Positions 16,912 through 25,972 of a stretch of 64,000 nucleotides of DNA are shown here, piece after piece. The DNA comes from Candidatus Solirubrobacter pratensis (GTDB taxonomy: Bacteria; Actinomycetota; Thermoleophilia; Solirubrobacterales; Solirubrobacteraceae). Below the pieces are notes generated by a model. That model saw only the letters and a program-made list of their open reading frames with translations, was not told the DNA's origin and did no database searches. The first letter of the stretch is position 1. Each line of letters opens with the position of its first letter. The DNA lies in contig NZ_KE384480.1 in NCBI RefSeq assembly GCF_000425945.1, forward strand, positions 248,001-312,000. Direction: 5' to 3'. A program made the position numbers and the translations under genes.

Positions 16912-17816
16912 GCGACCCCTTCGGCGCCGACTACGCGGTGGAGGTGGCGGGTGGCGAGCTGCGCGTCGCACGCGCCGGACCGTCGCCCTCTGACGCCGGG
17001 GCGGTCGTTCTCGCGATCCACGGCGTCGCGTCCTCGCACGTCATCTGGCGCTCCGTGGCGCGCGAGCTCACGCGCGGCGGCGACGTGTGCCTGCTCGCAC
17101 CCGACCTGCGCGGGCGCGGCCGCGGCGTCGAGCTTCCCGGGCCGTTCGGGATGGCCGCGCACTCCGCCGACCTGCTGGCGGTGCTCGACGACGCCGGCGT
17201 GGACCGCGCCGTGATCGCCGGCCACTCGCTCGGCGCCTACGTCGCCGCCGGCTTCGCCGCCCAGCATCCCGGCCGCGCCGCGGCGGTGGTGCTGCTCGAC
17301 GGCGGACTGGCGATCCCCGCGTACCCCGACGAGATCGCCGACGAGCTGATCGAGGCGATGGTCGACGCGGCGATGGGGCACGCCCGCGCCCAGTTCGCAT
17401 CCGTCGCCGAGCGCGTCGCGCAGTGGCGCGGGCATCCCGCCTTCGTGGAGGACTGGGATGAGGACGTCGAGGCCTACGCCCGCTACGACGTCGCCGAGAC
17501 CGCCGGCGAGCTGCACGCGGCAGTCTCCGAGGACGCCGTCCGCGGCGACATCTCCGACCTCGTGCACCAGGAGTTCGCCCGCTCCGCGATCGACCGCGTC
17601 CGTGCCCCGCTGGTGCTGATGCGCGCCCCTCGGGCGTTCGACGGCGCGATGCCGACGCTTCCGCAGCCGCTGATCGACGCCTTCGTCGCCGGCCACCCGC
17701 ACGCGCGCGTGGAGAACGTCGCGGGCGCCAACCACTACACGCTCCTGCTCGGCGCGGGACCTGGGCCGCGCGCCGTCGCCGCCGTCCTCGGCGCGACGAT
17801 CACCACGGCGACCTGA
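16908..17816 (+). CDS. Alpha/beta hydrolase, paralogue of the 12336..13247 enzyme
   Basis: 302 residues from a GTG that overlaps the upstream stop. Motifs: AIHGVASSH, PDLRGRGRGVE, nucleophile Ser in AGHSLGAYVAAG, and His in GANHYTLLLGAG. The arrangement and many segments (WRGHPAFVEDW, YARYD, DLVHQEF) parallel the hydrolase ending the ABC operon, so the two arose by duplication. The 3 prime end overlaps the convergent PucR gene by 17 bases. Substrate unknown. Confidence 0.85.
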   Translation: MSDPFGADYAVEVAGGELRVARAGPSPSDAGAVVLAIHGVASSHVIWRSVARELTRGGDVCLLAPDLRGRGRGVELPGPFGMAAHSADLLAVLDDAGVDRAVIAGHSLGAYVAAGFAAQHPGRAAAVVLLDGGLAIPAYPDEIADELIEAMVDAAMGHARAQFASVAERVAQWRGHPAFVEDWDEDVEAYARYDVAETAGELHAAVSEDAVRGDISDLVHQEFARSAIDRVRAPLVLMRAPRAFDGAMPTLPQPLIDAFVAGHPHARVENVAGANHYTLLLGAGPGPRAVAAVLGATITTAT

Positions 17817-19056
17817 GCTCGTTCAGCTTCAGCGCCAGGAACAGGACCAGCAGCTCGTCGATCGACTGCGGGTCGCGCCCGGTCAGCTCGCGGATGCGGC
17901 GCAGCCGGTACACGACGGTGTTGGGGTGCACGGTCAGCAGCCGGGCGCTCTGTGTGAGGTTCGTTCCCGCCGCGAGATAGGCCTGCAGCGTCTCGACCAG
18001 CTCCGCGCTGTGCTCGCGGTCGTAGTCCAGCAGCGGCCGCAGCGCGGCGTCGAGCAGTCGCTGCGCGTGCGAGCTGGAGCGCAGCATATGGTCGACCAGC
18101 ACCTCCTCGAGCGTGATCGCGCGGCCGCGGATGCCGGTGCCGACCGCGATCTCCACCGCCTCGCGCGCCTCGGAGTAGGCGAGGCCGATCGACGCCAGGC
18201 CCTCGTGCCAGCCGCTCATCCCGATGCTGACGTCGACGCTCAGCCCGCGCGCGAGCGTCGCGGAGTCGTGGCGCACGCGGCGCAGCTCGTCGGGGCCCGA
18301 CACGGGATACAGGGCAACGACGTCGCCGAGCCGGATGCCGGCGAGCAGCGAGCCCGACGATGGCCGCAGGCGGCTGCGCGCCGCCTCGACGATGTGGTCG
18401 AGGGCGACGCGCGTCGCCAACGGGCGCTCCGGCGCCTCCTCGATCGGGACCCCGTCGCCGCGGATCAGCACCACGGCGTGGCTGTCGCCGAGCCTGAGAT
18501 GCAGCGTGCGCGCCAGCCGGTGGACGAATTCGGTGTCGCCGCGGCCGGCCAGGAGTGCGTCGAGCAGCTGCCGGCCGAGCAGGCCGCGGTCGGTGATCTC
18601 GTCGAGGTACGCGTGCGCGCCGGTGTTGGAGATGACGTCGACGAGCCGCCAGATCCGCCCTCCGATCTCCATCGCGGCGTCGCGCTCGGCCTCGTCGCCG
18701 CCGCTGACGGAGGCGACCACCGCCTCCCAGATCGACGCGCCGAAGACGCGCCCGCTGTGCTGCATCGCGTTCATCGAGACGCCCTGGGTGACGAGCTGGC
18801 GCGCCATCTCGCGCGTGTCGCGCAGCAGCGACTGCGAGATGCCCTCGCCGCCCAGGATCCCTTCGACGAGCGCCTCGATGCAGCGCACTGAGAACGCGAC
18901 GGCGTCGTCGAACTCCGGCTCGCCCTCGATCAGGCGGTAGCTGACGATGTCGATCCGGAGCCGGTCGACGATCGTGCGGGCGAGCTGCTCCTTGGCCGCG
19001 GCGAGCCGCTGCGCGATCACATGCCGCGGATCGTCGTCACATCTCCATGCCGCCAT
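17800..19056 (-). CDS. PucR/CdaR-family transcriptional regulator
   Basis: 418 residues. The N-terminal half lacks a recognised sensor motif. The middle has a GGDEF-like/CdaR fold segment (ARGLSVDVSIGMSGWHEGLA). The C-terminus carries the PucR helix-turn-helix (LVETLQAYLAAGTNLTQSAR, then HPNTVVYRLRRIRELTGRDP). It overlaps the end of the PhaB-like gene by 20 bases in the same direction, so the two are probably cotranscribed and it may sense a storage or fatty-acid signal (inference). A GTG at 19020 giving a 17-bp gap is an alternative start. Confidence 0.88.
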   Translation of the reverse strand: MAAWRCDDDPRHVIAQRLAAAKEQLARTIVDRLRIDIVSYRLIEGEPEFDDAVAFSVRCIEALVEGILGGEGISQSLLRDTREMARQLVTQGVSMNAMQHSGRVFGASIWEAVVASVSGGDEAERDAAMEIGGRIWRLVDVISNTGAHAYLDEITDRGLLGRQLLDALLAGRGDTEFVHRLARTLHLRLGDSHAVVLIRGDGVPIEEAPERPLATRVALDHIVEAARSRLRPSSGSLLAGIRLGDVVALYPVSGPDELRRVRHDSATLARGLSVDVSIGMSGWHEGLASIGLAYSEAREAVEIAVGTGIRGRAITLEEVLVDHMLRSSSHAQRLLDAALRPLLDYDREHSAELVETLQAYLAAGTNLTQSARLLTVHPNTVVYRLRRIRELTGRDPQSIDELLVLFLALKLNELRSPW

Positions 19057-19864
19057 TGACCGCCCACACCTGCCCCGTGATGTACGACGAGGCGTCGGCG
19101 GCGAGGAAGCGCACGACGCGTGCCACCTCCTCGGGGCGGCCGAGGCGGTCGAGCGGGACCTGGGCGCGGATCCCGTCGAGCACCTTCTCGGGCACGGACT
19201 CGAGCATCTCGGTCTCGATGAACCCGGGCGCGACGGCGTTGACCGTGATGTTGGCGCCGTGGGGGGACAGCTTGCCGGCGCGCTTGAGCGCGAACGCGGC
19301 CTCCTTGGCGAGCGACATCGTGAGCCCGAACAGGCCGGACTTGGAGGCCGAGTAGTTGACCTGTCCGATGTTGCCGGTCTGCCCGATGATCGAGGAGATG
19401 TTCACCACGCGGCCGCTGCCGCGCTCGACCATGTGCGCGAGCGCCGCCTGAGCGGTGAAGAAGGCGCCCGAGAGGTTGACCGCCAGGACCTTGTGCCAGT
19501 CCTCGTCGGACATCTTCAAGACGGTGCGATCGGCCGTGATGCCGGCGTTGTTGACCAGGATGTCGAGCCGACCATGACGCTCGATGACCTCGCCGATCGT
19601 GCGCCGGCACTCCTCGGCGGAGCCCACGTCGCTCTGGTGGATCGACATCGCGATGCCGTCGCGTGAGAGCTCGGTCTGCAGCTTCTCGGCCCGCTCGCGG
19701 TTGCTCCCGTAGCCGGCGGCGACGGTCGCGCCGTGGGCCGCGAGGGCCCGCGAGATCGCCGCCCCGATGCCCCGCGTCCCTCCGGTCACGAGGGCGACGC
19801 GACCCTTGAGCTCCGACTGGCCTTCTGCATACGCCTGCTCGTTAACGATGGTCGCCACGGTCAA
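19037..19864 (-). CDS. Acetoacetyl-CoA / 3-oxoacyl reductase (PhaB/FabG-like SDR)
   Basis: 275 residues. Nucleotide-binding TGGTRGIG with an NADPH-type pattern (GYGSNRERAEKL), NNAG motif, catalytic Ser in NISSIIGQTGNIGQ, and YSASKSG (Tyr/Lys) followed by VNAVAPGFIETEML. The GQVNYSASKSGLFGLTMSLA block closely resembles PhaB reductases. It would reduce acetoacetyl-CoA to (R)-3-hydroxybutyryl-CoA for the PhaC synthase. It lies in a same-strand run with WS/DGAT and a phasin-like gene. FabG-type fatty-acid synthesis activity is the main alternative. Confidence 0.88.
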   Translation of the reverse strand: MTVATIVNEQAYAEGQSELKGRVALVTGGTRGIGAAISRALAAHGATVAAGYGSNRERAEKLQTELSRDGIAMSIHQSDVGSAEECRRTIGEVIERHGRLDILVNNAGITADRTVLKMSDEDWHKVLAVNLSGAFFTAQAALAHMVERGSGRVVNISSIIGQTGNIGQVNYSASKSGLFGLTMSLAKEAAFALKRAGKLSPHGANITVNAVAPGFIETEMLESVPEKVLDGIRAQVPLDRLGRPEEVARVVRFLAADASSYITGQVWAVNGGMEM

Positions 19865-19958
19865 TCACGCTTCCCCTGGTCGGCATGGGCGCGGCCATAC
19901 TCGCCTCGCGCGCGCGTGCGCGCGACTGGCCCATAGGCCGGTCCGAGTGGACACAGGG

Positions 19959-21233
19959 TCACCCGAGCAGGATGTCCTTATAGCGATCCATGAATGCGCG
20001 CGCGGCCTCCGCGCCGAATTGTGGGTGGCGATAGCGCAGCGTGAGACGCAGCCGGTCGCCGTAGGTCAGCGCCCCCATCGCGGCGCCGAGCGGCATCCGG
20101 CCGGGCGGCGAGAACCACACGTCCTCGACGTCGCAGCCGAAGTCGTCGAGCACGCCGAGGTTCGACAGGCTCGCGGTGTCGACGACGCGGTTGCCGGTCA
20201 GCGGGATCAGCTCGGGCAGGTGGCGCTTGACGCCGATCGTCAGGAACGCGTTGCCGGCGAGCAGGTCGACGACGACGCCGGCCAGGCCGTCGCGCCTGAT
20301 CGCGCGCGTCTGGCGGCCCATCACCGCGAGCGCGTGATCGAGGTCGTCGGCGAGGCCGTCGGAGACCGTGACGTAGGACGCGAAGTTCCCGACGATCTCG
20401 GTCCGCCACTCGGGCGGGCGCAGGTTGACCGGCATCGACAGCGAGACGCGCCGCGCCCGGCGCCCGTGCTCCTCGTTCCAGCGCCGGCACGTGATCACGA
20501 GCGCGGCGAGCAGCACGTCGTTGACGGTCCAGTCGCTGTCGCGATGATCGCGCACGGCGGCCGTCTCGGCCGGGGTGAACGCGAGCGTCTCGACGCCGTA
20601 CCCGGCGCGGTCCCCGCCGCCGTCGGTCGCGAGCCGGGCGGGCGGTCCCCACTGGGTCGCGGAGTGCCGGACCATCGCGCGAGAGCGCGCGAAGCGGTCC
20701 GTCAGCGATGCGGCGCCGGCGAGCGCCCGCACGTCGCGCACCGCGAGCGGGTCCAGCGGCGGGACGGGGTCCTCGATGCCGGAGTACGCGCGCAGGATCG
20801 AGCGCATCAGACGCGCCGCGGCCATGCCGTCGCCGGCCGCGTGGTGGAGGTTCAGCGCCAGCGTGTCGCTCGCGGGCCCGTGGGCGAGCAGCAGCGCGAA
20901 GGGCGGCGCGGCGTCGAGCGAAGGGCTGCGGCCGAGCAGCCGCTCGCGTGCGGCGTCCAGCGCCTGGTCATCATCGCACCACGCGATGTCGAGCGGGACA
21001 TCGGCGAGCTCCTCGGCGATCTCCCAGCGATAGGCGAAGTCGCCGTTGCGCCAGGTGGCGAGCTGTGCGCGCGCCAGTGGATGGCGCTGCGCGGCGGCGC
21101 GGATGGCGCCGGCGACGCGGTCGGGCTCGAGCCGGCCGGCGACGCGCGCCTCGAGGTGCACGGTCCATGGCTCCTCGCAGTGGTCGAGGATCAGGAACAG
21201 CTCGTCGAGACGGCTCAACGGGACGGTGGTCAT
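19959..21233 (-). CDS. Wax ester synthase / diacylglycerol acyltransferase (WS/DGAT)
   Basis: 424 residues. The active-site motif HHxxxDG is visible at 130-136 (HHAAGDG). The N-terminal LSRLDELFLILD and the C-terminal VSNLG/PxGMPLG-like segment (ASLSNLGVLDDFGCD, then PPGRMPLGAAMGALTYGDRL) match the bacterial WS/DGAT pattern. The enzyme esterifies fatty alcohols or diacylglycerol with acyl-CoA to make neutral storage lipid. The start MTTVPLSRLDELF was chosen for family fit. It lies between a PhaB-like gene and a phasin-like gene, all in the same direction. A related condensation/acyltransferase role is the alternative. Confidence 0.88.
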   Translation of the reverse strand: MTTVPLSRLDELFLILDHCEEPWTVHLEARVAGRLEPDRVAGAIRAAAQRHPLARAQLATWRNGDFAYRWEIAEELADVPLDIAWCDDDQALDAARERLLGRSPSLDAAPPFALLLAHGPASDTLALNLHHAAGDGMAAARLMRSILRAYSGIEDPVPPLDPLAVRDVRALAGAASLTDRFARSRAMVRHSATQWGPPARLATDGGGDRAGYGVETLAFTPAETAAVRDHRDSDWTVNDVLLAALVITCRRWNEEHGRRARRVSLSMPVNLRPPEWRTEIVGNFASYVTVSDGLADDLDHALAVMGRQTRAIRRDGLAGVVVDLLAGNAFLTIGVKRHLPELIPLTGNRVVDTASLSNLGVLDDFGCDVEDVWFSPPGRMPLGAAMGALTYGDRLRLTLRYRHPQFGAEAARAFMDRYKDILLG

Positions 21234-21520
21234 CTGGCGACAGTGACCGACCGTCGGGGCCGCGGTCGTCGGCCGAAGGTCATACCGCTTCGGGTCCGCC
21301 GGACAGGCGGCGCCCGCGTCTCGGCGAGCTACCGTCGAGTCGGCGTGCTCAGGCACGCTGCCGGCGGAGATCAGGCTGGACCCTTGGCCCGATGCTCGAG
21401 CCCAGCGCACCGCGCTGAGCCGGGCGTTCGGGCTCTCTCGACATCACGTCGCGCGCGCAGCTCGCCCGCGCCCTCCCAGCCGGCGCGGGCGAGCCAACCT
21501 GATCACGTGGTGACGGCTCG

Positions 21521-21790
21521 TCAGTTCTCCAGCAGCTGGCGCGCGAACTTGCTCGAGGCGTCGGTCATGTCGCGCGTGAACGTCGCCTGCGCCCGCAGGA
21601 GCCGGCTCAGCCACTCGATCTCGCTCTGGTCCGCGAGCTTCTCCTGCGAGTCGGCGAACGCGCTGAGCGCCTGCTCGAACGCCTCAAGCAGCTCGAGCCG
21701 CGTCTGGCGTCCGGCGGCCATGATCTGCTCATTGCTCTCACGGATGCTGTTGAGGATCTGTTCGCGGTCGCGCAGTGGCTCGGACGTCAT
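21521..21790 (-). CDS. Phasin-like helical protein
   Basis: 89 residues, almost wholly helical, Gln/Glu/Arg-rich (NSIRESNEQIMAAGRQTRLE), no Cys. It is the same length and style as the protein at 9186..9455 and has a phasin-like profile. It is followed on the same strand by the WS/DGAT gene after 287 bases. Proposed role: coating lipid or PHA granules. The evidence is composition and position only. Confidence 0.6.
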   Translation of the reverse strand: MTSEPLRDREQILNSIRESNEQIMAAGRQTRLELLEAFEQALSAFADSQEKLADQSEIEWLSRLLRAQATFTRDMTDASSKFARQLLEN

Positions 21791-21805
21791 GGTGCTTCTC
21801 CTGAT

Positions 21806-22576
21806 TCAGGCAGCCCGCCGGATCGGCGGCTGCGCAGGGTGTCGGGTAGGCCCCGGTCCGCCCGCGAGTGAGAGTTGTGCTCCCGACAGCAGGCCTAGCC
21901 GCTGCGCAAGGTGGACGGCGGCCGCGCGGTTGGGGACGTCAAGGCGCTTGTAGATCAGGGTCGTGTGGTGCTTGACGGTGTCGACCGAGAGGCCGAGCTC
22001 GTCGGCGATGCGGGGGTTGGTCGCTCCCTCGGCCATCAGGTTGAGGATCTGCTGCTGGCGGCGCGACAACGGACCGCGGGCGACCTCGGGGCTCCACACG
22101 AACCGCTGGCCACCGGCGGCGACCGCGCGGATCGCGGACAGCAGCTCCGCGGCCGTGCAGTCCTTGGCGATGAAGCCGGCGGCGCCGGCGACGCGCGCCG
22201 CGTGCTGGGTCAGCGTCGAGGTGCTCGAGGTGAGCAGGACGCGGGTCCCCGGCGCGCGCTCGCGGATCGCACTGCAGATGTGGATGCCGTACTCCTCGCC
22301 GACGAACAGGTCGACGAGGGCGGCTTTCGGTGCATGACGCTCGGCGAGCAGCACGGCGTCACCGCCGCGGCGGGCGCTCACGACGCGCGTGACCCACGGC
22401 TGCCGGAGCAGGAGGACGCGCAAGCCGACGTGGACGATGTCCTGGTTGTCCACCAAGAGCACGCCGACGCGCAGATCCGCGCCGGCGGCGCTCACCGGAG
22501 CCACCCCGGATGTGGGGGCGTGGGTGTGCCGGACTGGCATGCGGCCAGTCTCCCCGTCGTCGCCCGAAGGAACCAT
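21806..22576 (-). CDS. NarL/LuxR-family response regulator
   Basis: 256 residues. Receiver domain with acidic pocket (LLVDNQD), phospho-acceptor Asp in AALVDLFVGEEYG and Lys in GFIAKD. LuxR helix-turn-helix at about 165-225 (LSRRQQQILNLMAEGATNPR, SVDTVKHHTTLIYKRL). The DxPG-type loop after the Asp is atypical. An ATG at residue 13 (MPVRHTHAPT) is an alternative start. It ends 15 bases before the phasin-like gene, so it may share its transcript and regulate the storage-lipid run (inference). Confidence 0.82.
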   Translation of the reverse strand: MVPSGDDGETGRMPVRHTHAPTSGVAPVSAAGADLRVGVLLVDNQDIVHVGLRVLLLRQPWVTRVVSARRGGDAVLLAERHAPKAALVDLFVGEEYGIHICSAIRERAPGTRVLLTSSTSTLTQHAARVAGAAGFIAKDCTAAELLSAIRAVAAGGQRFVWSPEVARGPLSRRQQQILNLMAEGATNPRIADELGLSVDTVKHHTTLIYKRLDVPNRAAAVHLAQRLGLLSGAQLSLAGGPGPTRHPAQPPIRRAA

Positions 22577-22637
22577 GGGCGCCCTCCGGAAAGCGGTGTC
22601 GGACCGACCGGAGCAAGGGGTGGGGTAGGCCCTACCA

Positions 22638-23513
22638 TCACACGCCCACCAGGTCGCCGCGGTGGGCGATCAGGACGTCGCGCAGCGAGCTCGGCTGGCT
22701 GCCCGTAAGGCGCATGAACGCGGGGTCCACGACGTCGTAGTAGCCCTCGCGGATCGCCTTGCCGAACGCGACGATCGACCGCGCCACGGGCTTGGGCGCC
22801 CCTGCCCGGGTGAGGCCCCAGGTGAGTGTCCGATCCCCGACGGGCACCAATTTGACGGGCTTGCCGCTGACCTCGGCGAGCAGGTCGGCGAGCTCGCTCT
22901 GGGTGAGCGCCTCGGGACCGGTCACGTCGTAGGTCTGGCCCTCGTGGCCCTCGGTCGTGAGCGCGGCGGTGGCCGCACGCGCGCAGTCGCGGCGCGAGAC
23001 GGAGGCCAGCCGGCCCTCGCCGGCGTTCGTGTAGAGCTTGCCGCCGGCGACGGCCAGCGCACCGGGCGGCACCTGCAGCTCGGCGAAGGTCGCGTAGCGC
23101 ATGACCGTCCAGTCGAGCCCGCTGTTGTGCAGGATCGCCTCGGTCTCGCCGTGCTCGGTCGCGATCGGGCCGACGGGGTGGCCGGCCTCGGGCTTCGGGA
23201 ACGAGGTGTAGACGACGTGCTTGACGCCGGCGGCCTTGGCGCCCTCGATCGCGGCGCGGTGCTGGGCGACGCGCCGGCCGATCGAGAGCGTGCTGATCAG
23301 CAGCATGCGCTTCCCGCCGGCGAACGCTCCGGGAAGCGACTCGGGCGCGTCGAAGTCCCCATGCCGGACCTGGGCGCCCTGGGCGGTCAGGTGGTCCAGC
23401 GCGTCCGGGTGCCGCGTGACGAAAATGAGCTCGTCGGCGGGCACGCGCTCGAGCAGCTCCTCGGCGACGAGCCGGCCGAGCTGGCCTGACGCTCCGGTGA
23501 CGATGATGCTCAT
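22638..23513 (-). CDS. NAD(P)-binding NmrA/QorB-like oxidoreductase
   Basis: 291 residues. N-terminal GASGQLGR dinucleotide-binding loop, then an NmrA-type fold with YTSFPKP, VMRYATFAELQ and a C-terminal region containing YDVTGPEALTQSELADLLA, the usual layout of SDR a5/QorB NAD(P)H:quinone oxidoreductase-like proteins. No catalytic YxxxK in the classical position, which is normal for the atypical SDRs. Possible role in quinone reduction or redox sensing. Stands alone, divergent from the gene at 23785. Confidence 0.85.
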   Translation of the reverse strand: MSIIVTGASGQLGRLVAEELLERVPADELIFVTRHPDALDHLTAQGAQVRHGDFDAPESLPGAFAGGKRMLLISTLSIGRRVAQHRAAIEGAKAAGVKHVVYTSFPKPEAGHPVGPIATEHGETEAILHNSGLDWTVMRYATFAELQVPPGALAVAGGKLYTNAGEGRLASVSRRDCARAATAALTTEGHEGQTYDVTGPEALTQSELADLLAEVSGKPVKLVPVGDRTLTWGLTRAGAPKPVARSIVAFGKAIREGYYDVVDPAFMRLTGSQPSSLRDVLIAHRGDLVGV

Positions 23514-23784
23514 CCGCGAATCTCCGATCTCCTAAAGTGGCGGCGCCGTGTTCGAGGTGGACGCGCCGATGCGAATCGCCAAGCTAGGTTGGGTCGAGGC
23601 ACCGGGCGACTGGACCGAGCGCCAGCGGTGCCCGCCCGAGGGTCGGGGCAGCCGCGAACCGCACAGTGAGCCACTACGCCGAAGTGGCGTGCCCGCCCGG
23701 CTCGTACCCCCGGCGGGGGACGCGCAAGAGCCGCCGTATGGCCGATGACGAACGGGGCGCGGTCGTGGAGCATTTGGTCCAGTC

Positions 23785-25212
23785 ATGCGACATCGCCATG
23801 CCCAGACCCGACCCCTTCCGGCCCGCGAAGGGCGCACGCTGCGCTCGGTCCACGTTCCCCCTCCGTCGCTCACGCGTACGGGGGAGGGTGTGGATCCCGG
23901 CGCGCTTGCCGACCTGGTCGCGGCAGCCGGCCCTGACGTCGCCGAGCGCGCTCGCGCGGCGCTTGCGCCCGTGCTCGCGCACGACGCGCTGATCCTCGTC
24001 ACGCCCGCCTCCCCCGGCTTCCCCGTCCAGATCGCGGCCTCGCGCGGCTTGCGCGAAGGCCTCGCGTCGATCGCCTGGAGCCGGCTGGCCGACGCCGGCA
24101 CCGTCGCCGAGGGCGCGGTGGCCCGGTTGCCGATCTCCAAGCTCGACTGCGGCTTGGACCTGGCCGGGTGGATCGCGACCTCCGGACGCCTCACCGTCGC
24201 GCTCGTCATCGCCGCCCAAGGCAAGCTCGAGCTCGATCCCCGTGCCGAGCGCGCCGCGATGCTGATCTCGATGCTCGCGGCCGCGCGGGCGCGCAGCGTC
24301 GACCACGACCCGCCGCCGGGGACGCTCGCGTTCTCGCGCGCCGTCAGCCAGGAGCGCGAGCGCGTCCGGGCAGAGCTCAACAGCCGCCATGCGGCGACGC
24401 TGTCGAGCGTGCTCCAGACGCTGCGCGGCGCCACCTGGGCCGGCGGCTCGCGGACCGCGCCGCCCGCGGTGAGCGAGTCGATCGACCTCGCCTCGCGCGC
24501 GCTGCTGGACCTCGAGTCCATCAACGAGCATCCCGACGAGACCGGACGCGTGCTGCTCGGCATGGCGTTCGGCGAGACCGAGAGCGAGGTGCGCGGCATC
24601 GTCCACGCCGCCCGCCTGCGCGTGCTCGCCGACCTCGACGCCGACGAAGGCGTGCAGGTGCCGCGGGCGATCGCCCAGGCGGCGCGGATCGTCACGACCG
24701 CCGCCGGCCTGCGCGCCGCGCGCCGGCCGGGCGCCGACAAGCTGCGCGTCCTCTGGCGGCTCAGCGCCTCCACGCTCGCCGTGACCGTCGCCGACAACGG
24801 CACCGGGCTCGACGTGGCGGAGTCGCGCGGCACGTTCGCCGACGTCGAGCGGCGGCTCGGCGGACTCGACGCCGAGATCGAGCTCGACTCGCGGCCGAAC
24901 TGGGGCACCACGCTCGTGTGCCGGCTGCCGCTGCACGACGCCGCGGCCGCGCCGGAGACACCGGCCGAGAAGCGGCTGGCCGAGCTGCGCGACCGTGAGC
25001 GCGAGGTGCTCGAGCTGATGATCGCGGGGCTGCGCAACCGCGAGATCGCCGAGCGGCTGTTCATCAGCGTGCGGACGGTCAAGTTCCACGTCTCGAACAT
25101 CCTCCAGAAGCTGGACGTGGACTCCCGCACCGCCGCCATCGCGCTGGCGCACACCGCAGGGATCTCGGCCCCGAGCGCCGCGGAGCCTGAGCCGGTGGCC
25201 GGCGCAGCGTGA
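23785..25212 (+). CDS. Fusion: GAF-like sensor, kinase-type ATPase fold and LuxR DNA-binding domain
   Basis: 475 residues. N-terminal sensor-like domain (about 37-180, with PVLAHDALILVTPASPGFPV) followed by a helical segment (about 190-250) and a histidine-kinase-like ATPase fold. The ATP-binding G-box is visible as VADNGTGLD, but no dimerisation-box His with the HD.LQ pattern is evident. The C-terminus is a LuxR helix-turn-helix (LRDREREVLELMIAGLRNRE, SVRTVKFHVSNILQKL). Such a kinase-fold/HTH chimera would act as a one-component regulator. GTG at 23890 (VDPGALADLV) is an equally good start. The stop overlaps the GTG of the response regulator at 25209. Confidence 0.75.
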   Translation: MRHRHAQTRPLPAREGRTLRSVHVPPPSLTRTGEGVDPGALADLVAAAGPDVAERARAALAPVLAHDALILVTPASPGFPVQIAASRGLREGLASIAWSRLADAGTVAEGAVARLPISKLDCGLDLAGWIATSGRLTVALVIAAQGKLELDPRAERAAMLISMLAAARARSVDHDPPPGTLAFSRAVSQERERVRAELNSRHAATLSSVLQTLRGATWAGGSRTAPPAVSESIDLASRALLDLESINEHPDETGRVLLGMAFGETESEVRGIVHAARLRVLADLDADEGVQVPRAIAQAARIVTTAAGLRAARRPGADKLRVLWRLSASTLAVTVADNGTGLDVAESRGTFADVERRLGGLDAEIELDSRPNWGTTLVCRLPLHDAAAAPETPAEKRLAELRDREREVLELMIAGLRNREIAERLFISVRTVKFHVSNILQKLDVDSRTAAIALAHTAGISAPSAAEPEPVAGAA

Positions 25213-25883
25213 CCGAGCGCCGCGGCGCGATCGAGGTGCTCGTCGTCGAGGAGCACCGCATCGCGCGCGCGGGCTTGCGACTGCTGCTCGAGACCGACGG
25301 CGACGTGGTCGTCGTCGGCGAGGCCGCGCGCGGCGAGCAGGCGCTCGTGGGAGCGCGGACGCTGCTCCCCGACGTGGTCCTCCTCGACGACCGCGTGCCG
25401 GGGTACGGCGCGCTGCAGCTGGCGCGCATGATCGGTGGCCTGCCGCAGGTCGGCGTCCTGCTCCTGACCGGCTCGGTCGACGCGTCCGAGGCGCGCGCCG
25501 CGGTGCGCGCGGGCGTCGACGGGCTGCTGCTGCGCGACGGCGAGCCGCTCGATGTGGTGCGCGCGGTGCGCGCGGTCGCCACGGGCGGTGCGTTCCTGGC
25601 GCCGCCGTTCACGGGTCACCTCGTCGCCGCGCTCGAGCCGCGCCACCTCGGGGAGACGCCGCCGATGCTCCAGGAGCTGACGACGCGCGAGCGCGAGGTG
25701 ATGGCGCTGCTCGCGTACGGGTGGAGCAATCCGCAGATCGCGTCGCGGCTGGACCTCAGCGCGGCGACGGTCAAGACGCACATCGCGCGAGCGCTGGCCA
25801 AGCTCGGCGTAAGCGATCGGGCGCGGCTGACGGCGCTCGCCTACGAGAGCGGATTGATCGCGGCCGGCGACACCGGGGACTAG
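25209..25883 (+). CDS. NarL-family response regulator
   Basis: 224 residues from a GTG overlapping the upstream stop (GTGA). Receiver with acidic pair in VVEEHR, phospho-acceptor Asp in LLDDRVPG, and a LLLRDG segment where the conserved Lys is replaced by Arg, so phosphorylation switching may be altered. LuxR helix-turn-helix: LTTREREVMALLAYGWSNPQ, SAATVKTHIARALAKL. Coupled to the sensor-HTH fusion, so the pair may work together in one circuit. Confidence 0.85.
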   Translation: MTERRGAIEVLVVEEHRIARAGLRLLLETDGDVVVVGEAARGEQALVGARTLLPDVVLLDDRVPGYGALQLARMIGGLPQVGVLLLTGSVDASEARAAVRAGVDGLLLRDGEPLDVVRAVRAVATGGAFLAPPFTGHLVAALEPRHLGETPPMLQELTTREREVMALLAYGWSNPQIASRLDLSAATVKTHIARALAKLGVSDRARLTALAYESGLIAAGDTGD

Positions 25884-25972
25884 GCCGGGCAGGTCCATGG
25901 TCCAGTGGCCGCCGTGGTGCGGCGAGGCGACATTGGCGTCTCCTCTGCCCCCGGACCCCTCAGGACCCCCCG

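Noticed and set aside
23840..23890. Terminator-like CCCCCTCCGT/ACGGGGGAGG pair within the start of the fusion regulator
   Set aside because: Arms match in only 8 of 10 positions and lie between two alternative starts; not strong enough to call.
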